Assembly (NCBI GenBank): GCA_937919435.1
Contig: CALFRR010000190.1
Coordinates: 1-63,065 of the forward strand
Length of the DNA stretch: 63,065 nucleotides
Origin: an uncultured Alphaproteobacteria bacterium
GTDB lineage: Bacteria; Pseudomonadota; Alphaproteobacteria; Rhizobiales; Ancalomicrobiaceae
Direction: 5' to 3'
Positions 41,554 to 49,299 of the stretch are shown here, in pieces (position 1 is the stretch's first letter; each line of letters starts with the position of its first letter). Under the pieces are notes generated by a model. It was not told the DNA's origin and did not search any database. It saw only the letters and a list, made by a program, of their open reading frames with translations. The translations under genes were made by a program, and so were the position numbers.

Positions 41554-43634
41554 ACTTCCTCCCTGTCCTCCTGAATGGTAGGTGGAGGAGCGGGAGGCGG
41601 TGCCACGCCAGCTTCAAGAGCGGGCGGTTTAGTGGATGGCGGTGGCTGCGACAGCCACGCGAGGCCTTCACGGATGTAGCGCGGCACGGTCCAAGCGTCG
41701 GCCTTGATGGCGAACTCGATTGCCGTGTCGGCCTTCGGCATGTCTTCGGCAATTTCCCATGCCTGTTTAGCCTGGTCAGCGCCGGTCACTCCGAAATGTG
41801 CCGCATTAGCAAGCACGAGCGCGTCCTCATAGCTGCGCGCGCATTCCGTCGAGCCCTCTTCGGGAATCTGATATGCGATCCGCCGGAAACCTTTGATTTT
41901 GTCCTTGTCGGTCTTGGTTGCGAGATCGGCAAGTGTCAGATGGTCCTTCGCGCCAATGCCGAACCATGCCTTCAGCGCCTGACTTGATGTCCTAACGCCG
42001 TCCGCGACGGGGCACTTCTTCCATTTCTTCGGCTTTGCACTGTCATCGAGGTAGACCGCGTCGAGGTCGCCGATCACGAGCGACTTCAGCTCAAGGAAAT
42101 CGAGTAGGGGGTAGAACTTGTCGGCGTATGCACCTCCCACCTCGATTGTCGTGACGTACTGCCGGGCAAGCACGTTCTCTTTCGGGAGAGACTCATCAAC
42201 GAGCTTACAAATCCTTGGCATCAGCACGCGTTCCGTGGTTCCCTCCACGAGGATAGCCTTATCGGCAAAATACAGATCGCACTTCGTTAGCGTCATATAC
42301 TGGTGCAGGAAGTGGCGGTCGTCAGGAGCAATCGTGTCTAGTCCCTTCCGGAAGTCCTTCACCTTGGTGTGTCGGATGCCGTTCGCATCGGGCTGCGAGC
42401 TAAGGAAATAGCGGATCGCTTCAAAGGTCGCCGCATTGGCAACGTGCGACGAGTGTGTGGAGACGACGAACTGCACCTGCCATTTCCCCTCCGCATCGTA
42501 TTTTGCGGATAGCGCTTTCACGGCTTCGTTGAGCTGGCTGATGAACACCTCCTGCATTTGGGGGTGGAGGTGTGCCTCGGGCTCTTCAATAAAGACGAGG
42601 TGAGCGCCCGGTCGTGTCGGCTCCGCACGGTAGGCCTTATGGAAAGTCTCAAGCTTTAGTAGCATATAGATGAGATTGCGGGTGCCAAGGCCATTGTAGC
42701 CCTCCGGCAGATGCACCCCGTCGGTGCCAGCGTAGAAAATCCTTGTGTGATCAGATAGAAGGCTCTCGACGTTCAGTGAAGTTTCGGGCTGGAGCGTCGT
42801 GTCGTTCATGCTTGGGAAGCCGAAGACGGCCAGTGCGGGCATCAGATCTTTTACCATAGAGTCGAAATCGACTTGAATACCCTTCTCGATGGCGTCAACC
42901 GATAGCTTCAGTTTGTTAGCGAGGAGCTGGTCTGCCTCGGCGGCAGTCTTCGACGTCGCGGTCTTGTAGAGTTCGCCGAGAAGCTTGCCGATCACGTCAG
43001 TGTCCGCCGAGCGGGCGAGATCGAGAGTCCGTTGGGCTCCAATAAAGCCACACTTCAAGGCTGCGAGAAGCGGGGCAAGGGTGTCAAAGTCGCGTCGATT
43101 TGTCTCGTCGGTCGGGTCGATGGCATAGAGGTGGGCGTTATAAGCGCGTGGCAGCGTTCGCCGTAGGTGCCGGAAGAAATGTGCATTGACGTCGCTTCCC
43201 GGCTCGGCAACGGGGATGTCGAATAACCTGTCGAGCGAGGATACGTTCGCCTTGTATTCGATCCGTGCAATTGCAAGGCTTGTCGCCGAGTCGAGGTCGA
43301 TGACAAAAGGGGCGAGCGGCCCGAATTCTTCCGCCACTTCGTACCGCACGCTGAGCGTTACGGCGATAATCGGGAGCGTGGCGAGAACGTCGAAAGGGTC
43401 TTCCTCGGCGTCGTGCTTCTTTTTCGCCTCCAAGAATTTCGGCCTTAGGCCTGCGGCGAAGTCCTCAAGTCGGAACTTGACGCCTCCATCGCCAGCAAAG
43501 CGATCGAACACCTCTGTCAGAGAGGTCTTGCCGCTGTTGTTTCGACCGACGATCACGGTCGCCGTCGGCTCCAGAAGGATTTCGGCATCTTTGAGTAAGC
43601 GGAAGCCCTCGACGCGAACTTTCTCGATACGCAT
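41550..43634 (-). CDS. OLD-family ATPase/TOPRIM nuclease, GajA-like
   Basis: 694 aa. ABC-type ATPase half with Walker A IVGRNNSGKTSLTEVFDRF (about 28-46), Walker B HLVFIEEPEAHLHPQM and the switch FVVSTHSSHVANAATF. TOPRIM half with ILVEGTTERVLMPRI (about 455-470) and the metal-binding LVIGDLDAVYLDD. GajA of Gabija combines the same two domains and nicks DNA when nucleotide falls. This one is about 100 residues longer, so a related OLD-UvrD system is possible. Confidence 0.85.
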   Translation of the reverse strand: MRIEKVRVEGFRLLKDAEILLEPTATVIVGRNNSGKTSLTEVFDRFAGDGGVKFRLEDFAAGLRPKFLEAKKKHDAEEDPFDVLATLPIIAVTLSVRYEVAEEFGPLAPFVIDLDSATSLAIARIEYKANVSSLDRLFDIPVAEPGSDVNAHFFRHLRRTLPRAYNAHLYAIDPTDETNRRDFDTLAPLLAALKCGFIGAQRTLDLARSADTDVIGKLLGELYKTATSKTAAEADQLLANKLKLSVDAIEKGIQVDFDSMVKDLMPALAVFGFPSMNDTTLQPETSLNVESLLSDHTRIFYAGTDGVHLPEGYNGLGTRNLIYMLLKLETFHKAYRAEPTRPGAHLVFIEEPEAHLHPQMQEVFISQLNEAVKALSAKYDAEGKWQVQFVVSTHSSHVANAATFEAIRYFLSSQPDANGIRHTKVKDFRKGLDTIAPDDRHFLHQYMTLTKCDLYFADKAILVEGTTERVLMPRICKLVDESLPKENVLARQYVTTIEVGGAYADKFYPLLDFLELKSLVIGDLDAVYLDDSAKPKKWKKCPVADGVRTSSQALKAWFGIGAKDHLTLADLATKTDKDKIKGFRRIAYQIPEEGSTECARSYEDALVLANAAHFGVTGADQAKQAWEIAEDMPKADTAIEFAIKADAWTVPRYIREGLAWLSQPPPSTKPPALEAGVAPPPAPPPTIQEDREEV

Positions 43635-43679
43635 GCGTCCCTCGGTCAGCTTAGCTACTGATTGATTCCATAAAGACGA

Positions 43680-43708
43680 ACCATAAGATGCCTGTATGGC
43701 ATATGCAA
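43680..43708 (-). promoter_or_regulatory. Promoter and operator of the Gabija-like pair
   Basis: Read leftward: TTGCAT (43708-43703), a 17-bp spacer and TATGGT (43685-43680). The spacer contains the palindrome ATGCC-ATACA-GGCAT (43688-43702). The pair thus has its own promoter, apparently regulated apart from the repressor operators. Confidence 0.65.
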
Positions 43709-43711
43709 TCT

Positions 43712-43978
43712 TTTGGAGAGCAGGAGCGCCATCATGCGGCTCTTGCCCATCGATCCAGGTCGCAGATCTGGTCCTCGATATTAGTCAGGGCGCCTGTATC
43801 GATCGGTGTGAACTGCGCCGAGTTCGTCGGAGGAATGCGGGCTTGAGCGTCCGCTTCGGGTCGAAAGCGGAAACCGGCCACGCGAGATGGCTGCGGCCTG
43901 CTGCAGTGGGTTGCTCCCCACTCGTTGGCTTCGCCGTTTCGAGCTGCCCCCCGTCCTAGCGGGTCACGGACATCACGG
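43712..43978. other. Intergenic stretch with a possible widespread repeat fragment
   Basis: No gene is supported here. Bases 43850-43871 form a short hairpin (TCCGCTT ... AAGCGGA) and translate in one frame to SVRFGSKA, a spurious peptide seen widely in alphaproteobacterial intergenic repeats as I recall it. Nothing else is visible. Confidence 0.45.
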
Positions 43979-44030
43979 AGTCGAATTTTTACGACTCCGG
44001 ATTGACGGTCGGAAATACCCGACTTAACGT
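43979..44030 (+). promoter_or_regulatory. Right repressor operators and rightward early promoter
   Basis: Two sites like those at the repressor: 43979-43996 (AGTCGA-N6-ACGACT) and 44007-44024 (GGTCGG-N6-CCGACT). TTGACG at 44002-44007 and TAACGT at 44025-44030 with a 17-bp spacer form a promoter wrapped around the second site. This mirrors the left side. Confidence 0.75.
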
Positions 44031-44067
44031 GCGTCTCCATGGCAAACATCGGCCCCGGAGACCCCAA

Positions 44068-44151
44068 ATGCTCCTCTCGCAACAGTTCAACCTCACCGTG
44101 GTGCGTTTCGGTCGCGGTGCCCAGATCACCGGAGACCTCGCCAATGGTTGA
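44068..44151 (+). CDS. Possible 27-aa leader peptide
   Basis: MLLSQQFNLTVVRFGRGAQI and 7 more residues. GGAG lies 8 nt before the ATG and the stop overlaps the next start (ATGGTTGA). First open frame after the rightward promoter. It could couple translation of the next gene. Confidence 0.45.
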   Translation: MLLSQQFNLTVVRFGRGAQITGDLANG

Positions 44152-44482
44152 GCGTCCTCGGTTCGTCTCCGATCGCCGCGACTTGACCCACGGCCCGGCG
44201 ATCGTCGATCGCATGGCGCGCGACATCCTCGCCGCCCGTCGCGCCGGCGAGCACGGCTTCGTCGCTCTTTCCGAATGCGGCTGGACCGTCGCCCAGGCGA
44301 TGCGATGGGGCACCGCCGCTCACGACCGCGCCGCCGAGCCCGACTTCGCCGCCCATGCCGACGGCTCCGGCCGGCTCGAACGCATCGTGACCCGCCTCTC
44401 CGGCCCGAACGTCACCGCCGGCCTCTTCGGCCTCGTCTTCTACGGCGGCCTGTTCCTCTCGCTCGGCGGGCCTGTCGGATGA
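44144..44482 (+). CDS. Phage early protein with a C-terminal membrane segment
   Basis: 112 aa. Soluble N-terminal part (RDLTHGPAIVDRMARDILAARRAGEHG), a helix, and a hydrophobic C-terminal span (VTAGLFGLVFYGGLFLSLGG). The ATG at 44144 has GGAG upstream; the longer frame from 44039 has unlikely codon use. Unknown function. Confidence 0.55.
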   Translation: MVERPRFVSDRRDLTHGPAIVDRMARDILAARRAGEHGFVALSECGWTVAQAMRWGTAAHDRAAEPDFAAHADGSGRLERIVTRLSGPNVTAGLFGLVFYGGLFLSLGGPVG

Positions 44483-44625
44483 CCGGACGCCGCTTCGGCG
44501 GCGCTCCCGACCGGCTGCTCCGGTCCTCACGTCGACGCCCGGCCGCGCGCCGTTCCGTCGACGGTCACCTTCGCCGCAGGCGACTTCCCGCCCGCCCCGC
44601 ACAGCCCTCTCCGGAGCCCGCTCTG

Positions 44626-45333
44626 ATGGTCGCCCTGAAACAACTCCGGTCGGGTCTGATCGTCGATCTCGACGATCCCGACCTCTCCGATCTCGACCTC
44701 TTCGAAGAGGTGGCGATTCCGCTCGGACGCCTCGCCCGATGGGACGGCCACACGGCCGACGTCGCGCCGCAGATCGACGGCTTCTCCGTCGCGCAGCACT
44801 GCGTCGTCGGCGCCGACGCGGTCCTCGCCGAAACCGGCGACATGGCAGCGGCGCTCGCCTTCGTCCTCCACGACGCCCACGAGGCGCTGATCGGCGATCT
44901 CACCACGCCGACCGTCGCGGCGATCGCCACCCGTGTCGAAACCGCGCTCGCGATCGCTCTGGGGATCGATGCCCGCAAGCGCGTCGTCGAGGCCTTCGGC
45001 GGCGGTGTCGTCGAGATCGCGGTCGCCGATCTCAAGCGGGCGATCGACGTCGGTATCCACCGGCTCGCCGGCCTGCCGCCACCGGCCGAGCTGCCGGCGC
45101 GGATCCGCGCCGTCGTCGCCGAGATGGACGTCCGGATGCTCGACACCGAGCGGCGCCAGTTGATGCGCGCGGTGCGCGGCCGGCCGACCGGCGAGGTCTG
45201 GTCGAAGTCGGTGCTCTCCGCCCGCCCGGTGCGGATGCGCGGCCCCCTGCGGCCGTGGCCGGCGCGCCGCGCCGCCGAAGAGTGGTTCGACCGATTCCGG
45301 CGCTGGCGCATCCGCGCCGACCTCGCCGCCTGA
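44626..45333 (+). CDS. HD-domain phosphohydrolase, YfbR-like
   Basis: 235 aa. The metal-binding HD pattern is visible: FSVAQHCVVGADAV, FVLHDAHEALIGDLTTP (HD-x-x-E) and a later Asp in the VADLKRAIDVGIHRL helix. YfbR-type enzymes remove phosphate from deoxynucleoside monophosphates; phages carry them for nucleotide pools. ATG 44626 has GGAG upstream. An in-frame ATG at 44479 overlaps the previous stop, but would add 49 Arg-rich residues unlike the family. Confidence 0.82.
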   Translation: MVALKQLRSGLIVDLDDPDLSDLDLFEEVAIPLGRLARWDGHTADVAPQIDGFSVAQHCVVGADAVLAETGDMAAALAFVLHDAHEALIGDLTTPTVAAIATRVETALAIALGIDARKRVVEAFGGGVVEIAVADLKRAIDVGIHRLAGLPPPAELPARIRAVVAEMDVRMLDTERRQLMRAVRGRPTGEVWSKSVLSARPVRMRGPLRPWPARRAAEEWFDRFRRWRIRADLAA

Positions 45334-45359
45334 CCTGCCCTCGAGAAGGAGCCGTCGCC

Positions 45360-45626
45360 ATGTCCGTCGCCGTCGTCCTCACCGACGAAGAACGAGACCT
45401 CGCCCGCCACGCTCTCGGCCTGCCCAACCGCGGACGCCGCAGCCATCGCAACCACTTCGTCGTCGCGACCGACCCGACCTTCGAGAGCCTCGTCGCCCGC
45501 GACCTCGCCACGGTCCGTCGCTCGGCCGAGCCGAACGGGCCGCACACCTACCGTCTGACCCGCGCCGGCGCCGAAGCCGCGCTCAGGCCCGGCGAGACCC
45601 TCGACCCGGAAGACTTTCCCACCTGA
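45360..45626 (+). CDS. Small phage early protein
   Basis: 88 aa with GAAGGAG before the start. LTDEERDLARHALGLPNRGRRSHRNHFV, then a beta hairpin and a C-terminal HTYRLTRAGAEAAL resembling a winged helix end. Not recognised. Confidence 0.6.
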   Translation: MSVAVVLTDEERDLARHALGLPNRGRRSHRNHFVVATDPTFESLVARDLATVRRSAEPNGPHTYRLTRAGAEAALRPGETLDPEDFPT

Positions 45627-45637
45627 AGGAGGACCCG

Positions 45638-46003
45638 ATGTCCACCATCCGGAAGACGGCGACGATGCTCGCCACGATCGGCGACGGCGACTTCGAGCGC
45701 GAACTCGATGCCGCGATGCTCGACATGAACAGGGCGCTGCTCGCCCACATCGACGGGCGCAAGAAGGTCAAGGCGAAGGGCAAGATCACCGTCACCCTCG
45801 CTTTCGAGATGATCGACGGCACTCTGATCATTTCCCCCGACATCGCCGTCAAGGTGCCGAGGATCCCGCGCTCGACCGGCTTCTTCTGGATGACCACCGA
45901 CGGCGAACTCTCCACCGAGCATCCCGAGCAGATCCGGATGGACTTCAAGGGTCGTGCCGCCGCCGGCGACGTGGTAGTCGCCCCCACCACGGCGCTCGCC
46001 TGA
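45638..46003 (+). CDS. Phage early protein of unknown function
   Basis: 121 aa. N-terminal helix (GDGDFERELDAAMLDMNRALLAH), a basic turn KKVKAKGKITVTLAFEMIDG and a beta-rich end. Follows the previous gene by 11 bp after an AAGGAGG site. Unknown function. Confidence 0.6.
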   Translation: MSTIRKTATMLATIGDGDFERELDAAMLDMNRALLAHIDGRKKVKAKGKITVTLAFEMIDGTLIISPDIAVKVPRIPRSTGFFWMTTDGELSTEHPEQIRMDFKGRAAAGDVVVAPTTALA

Positions 46004-46141
46004 TCGACGCCCATCGAACCTCCCGCGGGGCGACGACACGTCGCCCCGCCGCCTCCGCCCGGGGCGCATTCCCCGCGACCCGCGGCAACCATTTCGAACC
46101 ACGATCCGTCCAGCGTCGGATCCGCAGTCTGGAGACCCCGA

Positions 46142-46405
46142 ATGGCCCGCAGCACTCCGAAGATCGACGGCCTCGCCTGGGCGCCGCTCGGCCTCTCACG
46201 AGAGGAGGCGGCCCGACACGTCGGCGTCGGCATCACCAAGTTCGACGCGATGGTCGGCGACGGTCGCATGCCACGGCCGAAGCGCATCGACGGTCGCATC
46301 GTCTGGGACCGCAGAGCAATCGAGGCCGCCTTCTCCGATCTGCCCGAGGACGGCGGCGACAATCCCTGGGACCGCGTTTTGTCGGCCCGTCCCGTCCGCG
46401 TATGA
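46142..46405 (+). CDS. AlpA/excisionase-like HTH protein
   Basis: 87 aa. LGLSREEAARHVGVGITKFDAMVGDGRMPRPKRIDGRIVWDRRAIEAAF is the MerR-type winged helix of AlpA/Xis proteins. It lies 21 bp before the integrase and may steer excision. Confidence 0.82.
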   Translation: MARSTPKIDGLAWAPLGLSREEAARHVGVGITKFDAMVGDGRMPRPKRIDGRIVWDRRAIEAAFSDLPEDGGDNPWDRVLSARPVRV

Positions 46406-46426
46406 TCGGCGCCGGGAGCGCCGATC

Positions 46427-47542
46427 ATGTCCACCACGCCCGACCACCTCTACACCTCTTCGTATCGAGATCGTCACGGCCGCGAGCGTTGGCGCTATCG
46501 CCGCGCCGGCAAGACGGTCTCTCTCCCCGGAGCACCCGGCGAGCCCGACTTCGAGGAGGCCTATGCCGCCGCCCTCGAAGGCCGAAAGCTGCCGACCCGC
46601 AGGGCCGCCCGCGTGCCCAAAGGCGATGCGCCGAAGTCTCTCGGCGCCGCTTGGCGGATCCTGGTGAAAGACACCCCCGAGTGGCGCGCCCTCGCGGCCA
46701 CGACCCGCGCCGAACAGAGATCGGTCGCCGAACGCTTCTTCGCCCTGCCGATCGCGGACGGCGAGAAGCTCACCTTCCGGGACATGCCGCTCACCGGCCT
46801 CAGCCGGCGCCACGTGAAGTCGATCCTCGCCCGGTGGGCGGATCACCCCCACGCGGGGAAGAAGGTGCTCAAGCTGCTTCGCAAGCTCATCGGCATCGCC
46901 CTCGACGAGGAGTGGATCGAGGTCGACCCGACCCATCGGCTGCGCTACGCGCCCGAGTACAAGGGCTGGCGCGCCTGGACGGCGGAGGAGCGCGCCGCCT
47001 TCGAAGCTCGTTGGGCGATCGGCACGACGCCGCGGCTGGTCTATTCGCTCGGGCTCTACACCGGCCAACGGCGGTCGGATCTGGTGCGCATGCGCTGGAC
47101 CGACATCGCCGGCAGCGAAATCCACGTGGTCCAGGTCAAGACCGGCAAGTCGCTGTGGATCCCGATCCACCCGTCGCTCGCCGAGGCGCTCGCCGCCACC
47201 CCTCGACGCTCCGAGACGATCCTCTTCACCCAGTACGACCGCCCGTTCTCCGACAAGGCGCTGGGCATGCGGATGATCGACTGGACGCGAGCCGCCGGCG
47301 TCGGCAAGGGCGCCACGCTCCATGGCCTGCGCAAGACCCTCGGCAAACTGCTCGCCGAGTCCGGCGCAACCACGCGCGAGTTGATGGACATTCTCGGTCA
47401 CGACGCGATCGCACACGCCGAACTCTACAGCCGCGAGGCGGAGCAACGCCGACTCGCTCGCACCGGCATGGCGAAGCTGCCGGGCGGCTCCCCCAAGCTC
47501 ACCGTGATCGGAGGCGGCAAGGCCGAAAACGGCGATGGCTAA
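46427..47542 (+). CDS. int: Tyrosine integrase
   Basis: 371 aa. Arm-binding N-terminus (YTSSYRDRHGRERWRYRRAGK), core-binding helices (about 65-160) and catalytic domain with R (YTGQRRSDLVRM), K (QVKTGKSLWIPIH), H-x-x-R (TLHGLRKTLGKLL), H (LGHDAIAHAELYS) and the Tyr in the same segment. It ends 57 bp from the tRNA 3' end, the usual arrangement for tRNA-specific integrases. Confidence 0.95.
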   Translation: MSTTPDHLYTSSYRDRHGRERWRYRRAGKTVSLPGAPGEPDFEEAYAAALEGRKLPTRRAARVPKGDAPKSLGAAWRILVKDTPEWRALAATTRAEQRSVAERFFALPIADGEKLTFRDMPLTGLSRRHVKSILARWADHPHAGKKVLKLLRKLIGIALDEEWIEVDPTHRLRYAPEYKGWRAWTAEERAAFEARWAIGTTPRLVYSLGLYTGQRRSDLVRMRWTDIAGSEIHVVQVKTGKSLWIPIHPSLAEALAATPRRSETILFTQYDRPFSDKALGMRMIDWTRAAGVGKGATLHGLRKTLGKLLAESGATTRELMDILGHDAIAHAELYSREAEQRRLARTGMAKLPGGSPKLTVIGGGKAENGDG

Positions 47543-47597
47543 CCCATTGGCTAACCATCCTGGCTAACCACCATATAAACCTTTGGTACCAGTGGTT
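47536..47597. promoter_or_regulatory. Integrase arm-type repeats and attachment region
   Basis: Three direct copies of TGGCTAACC at 47536, 47548 and 47561 (the first overlaps the int stop), then an inverted repeat ATAAACC ... GGTTTAT (47575-47599) around TGGTACCA, then the tRNA end. These look like arm sites next to the attR core. Confidence 0.6.
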
Positions 47598-47599
47598 TA

Positions 47600-47675
47600 T
47601 GGTGGGCCCGGAGGGACTCGAACCCCCAACCAAGCCGTTATGAGCGGCCAGCTCTGACCATTGAGCTACGGGCCC
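47600..47675 (-). tRNA. ileX: tRNA-Ile2 (CAT anticodon, lysidine type)
   Basis: 76 nt including encoded CCA. Acceptor GGGCCCG/CGGGCCC, D arm GCTC ... GAGC, anticodon arm GGCCG-CTCATAA-CGGCT with CAT, T arm GGGGG-TTCGAGT-CCCTC. CTCATAA and the CGGCTTGGTT that follows resemble tRNA-Ile2, which reads AUA after lysidine modification, rather than tRNA-Met. It serves as the attachment gene of the prophage. Confidence 0.93.
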
Positions 47676-48092
47676 GAACCTCGGTTTTCCGCCATTTTCT
47701 GCGAGACGCGCCGATCGAGATCGGCCTTCGGCACGGATATGGACCGGATACGTCCGTTTCGGTGCCTTTTGGTGCCACACCCTGAGCGACCAATCAACAT
47801 CGTGAGCCGTCCCCGCCGACACTCGTCGCGGGAACCGGCATGTCGTCGGCCGAGCTTCCATCGGACCACCACGCGAGCCTCGGCGGGCTCACCCCGGACG
47901 GCCCGCGACACGATTCCGGGCCGATCGGAACCGGAACGGATTTCGTCCGTGAGCCGGAACGCGCCGAGGGTCGAGTCGACACGGATCGAAGCGCGTTCCG
48001 GCGGCCATGCCGTGGTCTCACCCCTGGGTGGGCGTGGCGGCGAGCTCCCGACCCTCTCCCGAGGCGTCCCGACCCGTCGGCTCGGGCGTCGT
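47676..48092. other. Intergenic region without supported gene
   Basis: 417 bp between the tRNA and the TetR gene. The tRNA promoter should lie at its left end. No coding frame with plausible codon use, and no repeat or strong hairpin stands out. Confidence 0.6.
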
Positions 48093-49013
48093 TCACGCCC
48101 TGAGACAGCGCAGGACCGTCTCGACGATCAGCTCGCGCTGCTTCGCCGCATCGTCCTCGTCCCACAGGTCCATCGAGAACACCGCCCGCCAGGTGTAACG
48201 GTTCGACACCCGCATGAAACAGAAGGCACTGATCAGCAGATGGACGTGGCGGGGATCGAGGCCGGGGCGGAACACGCCCGCCGCCTCGCCGCGCTCCAGC
48301 AGCGAACGCACCGTCTCGATGGCGATCGCATTGCGGCGGACCAGCGACGGCCGCCCCGAGATGTGGCGGGCGTGCTCCATGTTCTCGACGCAGACGAGCC
48401 GGACGTATTCGGGGTGAGCGGCATGGTGGTCGAAGGTCACCTCGACCAGCCGGCGCATCGCCTGTTCGGGATCGAGATCGTCGAGGTGCAGACCCTGCTC
48501 CTTGTCGCGGACCCGGACGTAGGCCTCTTCCATCACCGCGGCGTAGAGCTTCTCCTTGCTGCCGAAGTGATAGTAGATCATCGGCTTGGTGGTCAGGGTC
48601 CGGGCGGCGATGTCGTCGACCCGGGCGCCGCGCAGCCCCTTCTCCGCGAACTCCTCCATCGCCGCGATCAGGATCCGTCGCCGCGTCTCCTCGCCGCCGC
48701 GCGACCGCGGCACCGACGGCTCGCCCGCGGCCTTCACCGCCGGCTCCGGCTCTGCCGCCGCTCGCGCACTCGGCGGCAGCAGGGCCGCCGCCGTCTCCGC
48801 ACGAGCCGCCTCGAACTCGCGGTCCAGCTCTGCGAGCATCGCCGTGGCGATCCGCACCCCCTCGTCGACGTCGGTGGTCCCGGTCGTCCGCTCGATCACC
48901 TTGCCGCGCTCGGCCCAGCGCGGATGGAGCCACAGATCGCGCGGCACCTTCTTCAGGATGCCGATGCGTCCGCCGCGGCCGATGCGGACGTTCTTCGGGA
49001 GGCTCGACACCAT
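48093..49013 (-). CDS. TetR-family regulator with an integrase-like N-terminal extension
   Basis: 306 aa, about 90 longer than usual. The HTH is at about 108-155 (RRRILIAAMEEFAEKGLRGARVDDIAARTLTTKPMIYYHFGSKEKLYAAV), followed by a TetR C-terminal ligand/dimer domain. Residues 1-75 (RGGRIGILKKVPRDLWLHPRWAERGKVIERTTGTTD) look like the short N-terminal domain of DUF6538-type integrases. The gene diverges from the aldolase-TRAP operon, which it probably controls. Confidence 0.88.
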   Translation of the reverse strand: MVSSLPKNVRIGRGGRIGILKKVPRDLWLHPRWAERGKVIERTTGTTDVDEGVRIATAMLAELDREFEAARAETAAALLPPSARAAAEPEPAVKAAGEPSVPRSRGGEETRRRILIAAMEEFAEKGLRGARVDDIAARTLTTKPMIYYHFGSKEKLYAAVMEEAYVRVRDKEQGLHLDDLDPEQAMRRLVEVTFDHHAAHPEYVRLVCVENMEHARHISGRPSLVRRNAIAIETVRSLLERGEAAGVFRPGLDPRHVHLLISAFCFMRVSNRYTWRAVFSMDLWDEDDAAKQRELIVETVLRCLRA

Positions 49014-49030
49014 GGGACACCCTGCGCCGG

Positions 49031-49190
49031 AGCGGTATGGAGGATCGCTCCCCGGCCGCTCCGATTGGTATGGAGTTCGTCTCTACTTGGTATGGAGTAT
49101 CATTGGTGGTGCGACAAAAGCAAGCAGTTTCTCTCTACCATACCTGAGACGTATCGACCCTGATTGACCATAACTACCGGTCGGTATAAC
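49031..49190. promoter_or_regulatory. Divergent tetR / aldolase-dctPQM control region
   Basis: GGTATGGAG occurs at 49034, 49067 and 49089, and an inverted CTACCATACC at 49135-49144. Toward the aldolase, TTGACC (49164-49169) and TATAAC (49185-49190) form a possible promoter, with a palindrome TACCG-GT-CGGTA just before and over the -10. Likely TetR operator sites. Confidence 0.55.
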
Positions 49191-49299
49191 GACTGCGATC
49201 GACCACGGTCGGATGCGGCGGCAGTCGGCGCATCAACCTCGACGGCCGGCTTCGGAGCCGGCTCTCGCGGCGACCCGCGCGGTCGAACGAGGAACTGCG

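Larger units (their letters stand above)
9721..47599. mobile_element. Prophage: lambda-type head, P2/Mu-type contractile tail, integrated beside tRNA-Ile
   Basis: The block spans lysis, tail, head and packaging genes (all leftward), early genes, a repressor switch, a defence pair and integration genes, with a tyrosine integrase ending 57 bp from the tRNA 3' end. All expected virion modules are present and open, so it may be inducible. The right border is the tRNA; the left border is approximate because a transposase fragment abuts it and no repeat of the tRNA end is seen nearby. Confidence 0.93.

Noticed and set aside
44479..44625. 49-residue N-terminal extension of the HD phosphohydrolase from the overlapping ATG
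   Set aside because: Arg-rich sequence unlike YfbR-type proteins, while ATG 44626 has its own ribosome site and a family-like start.
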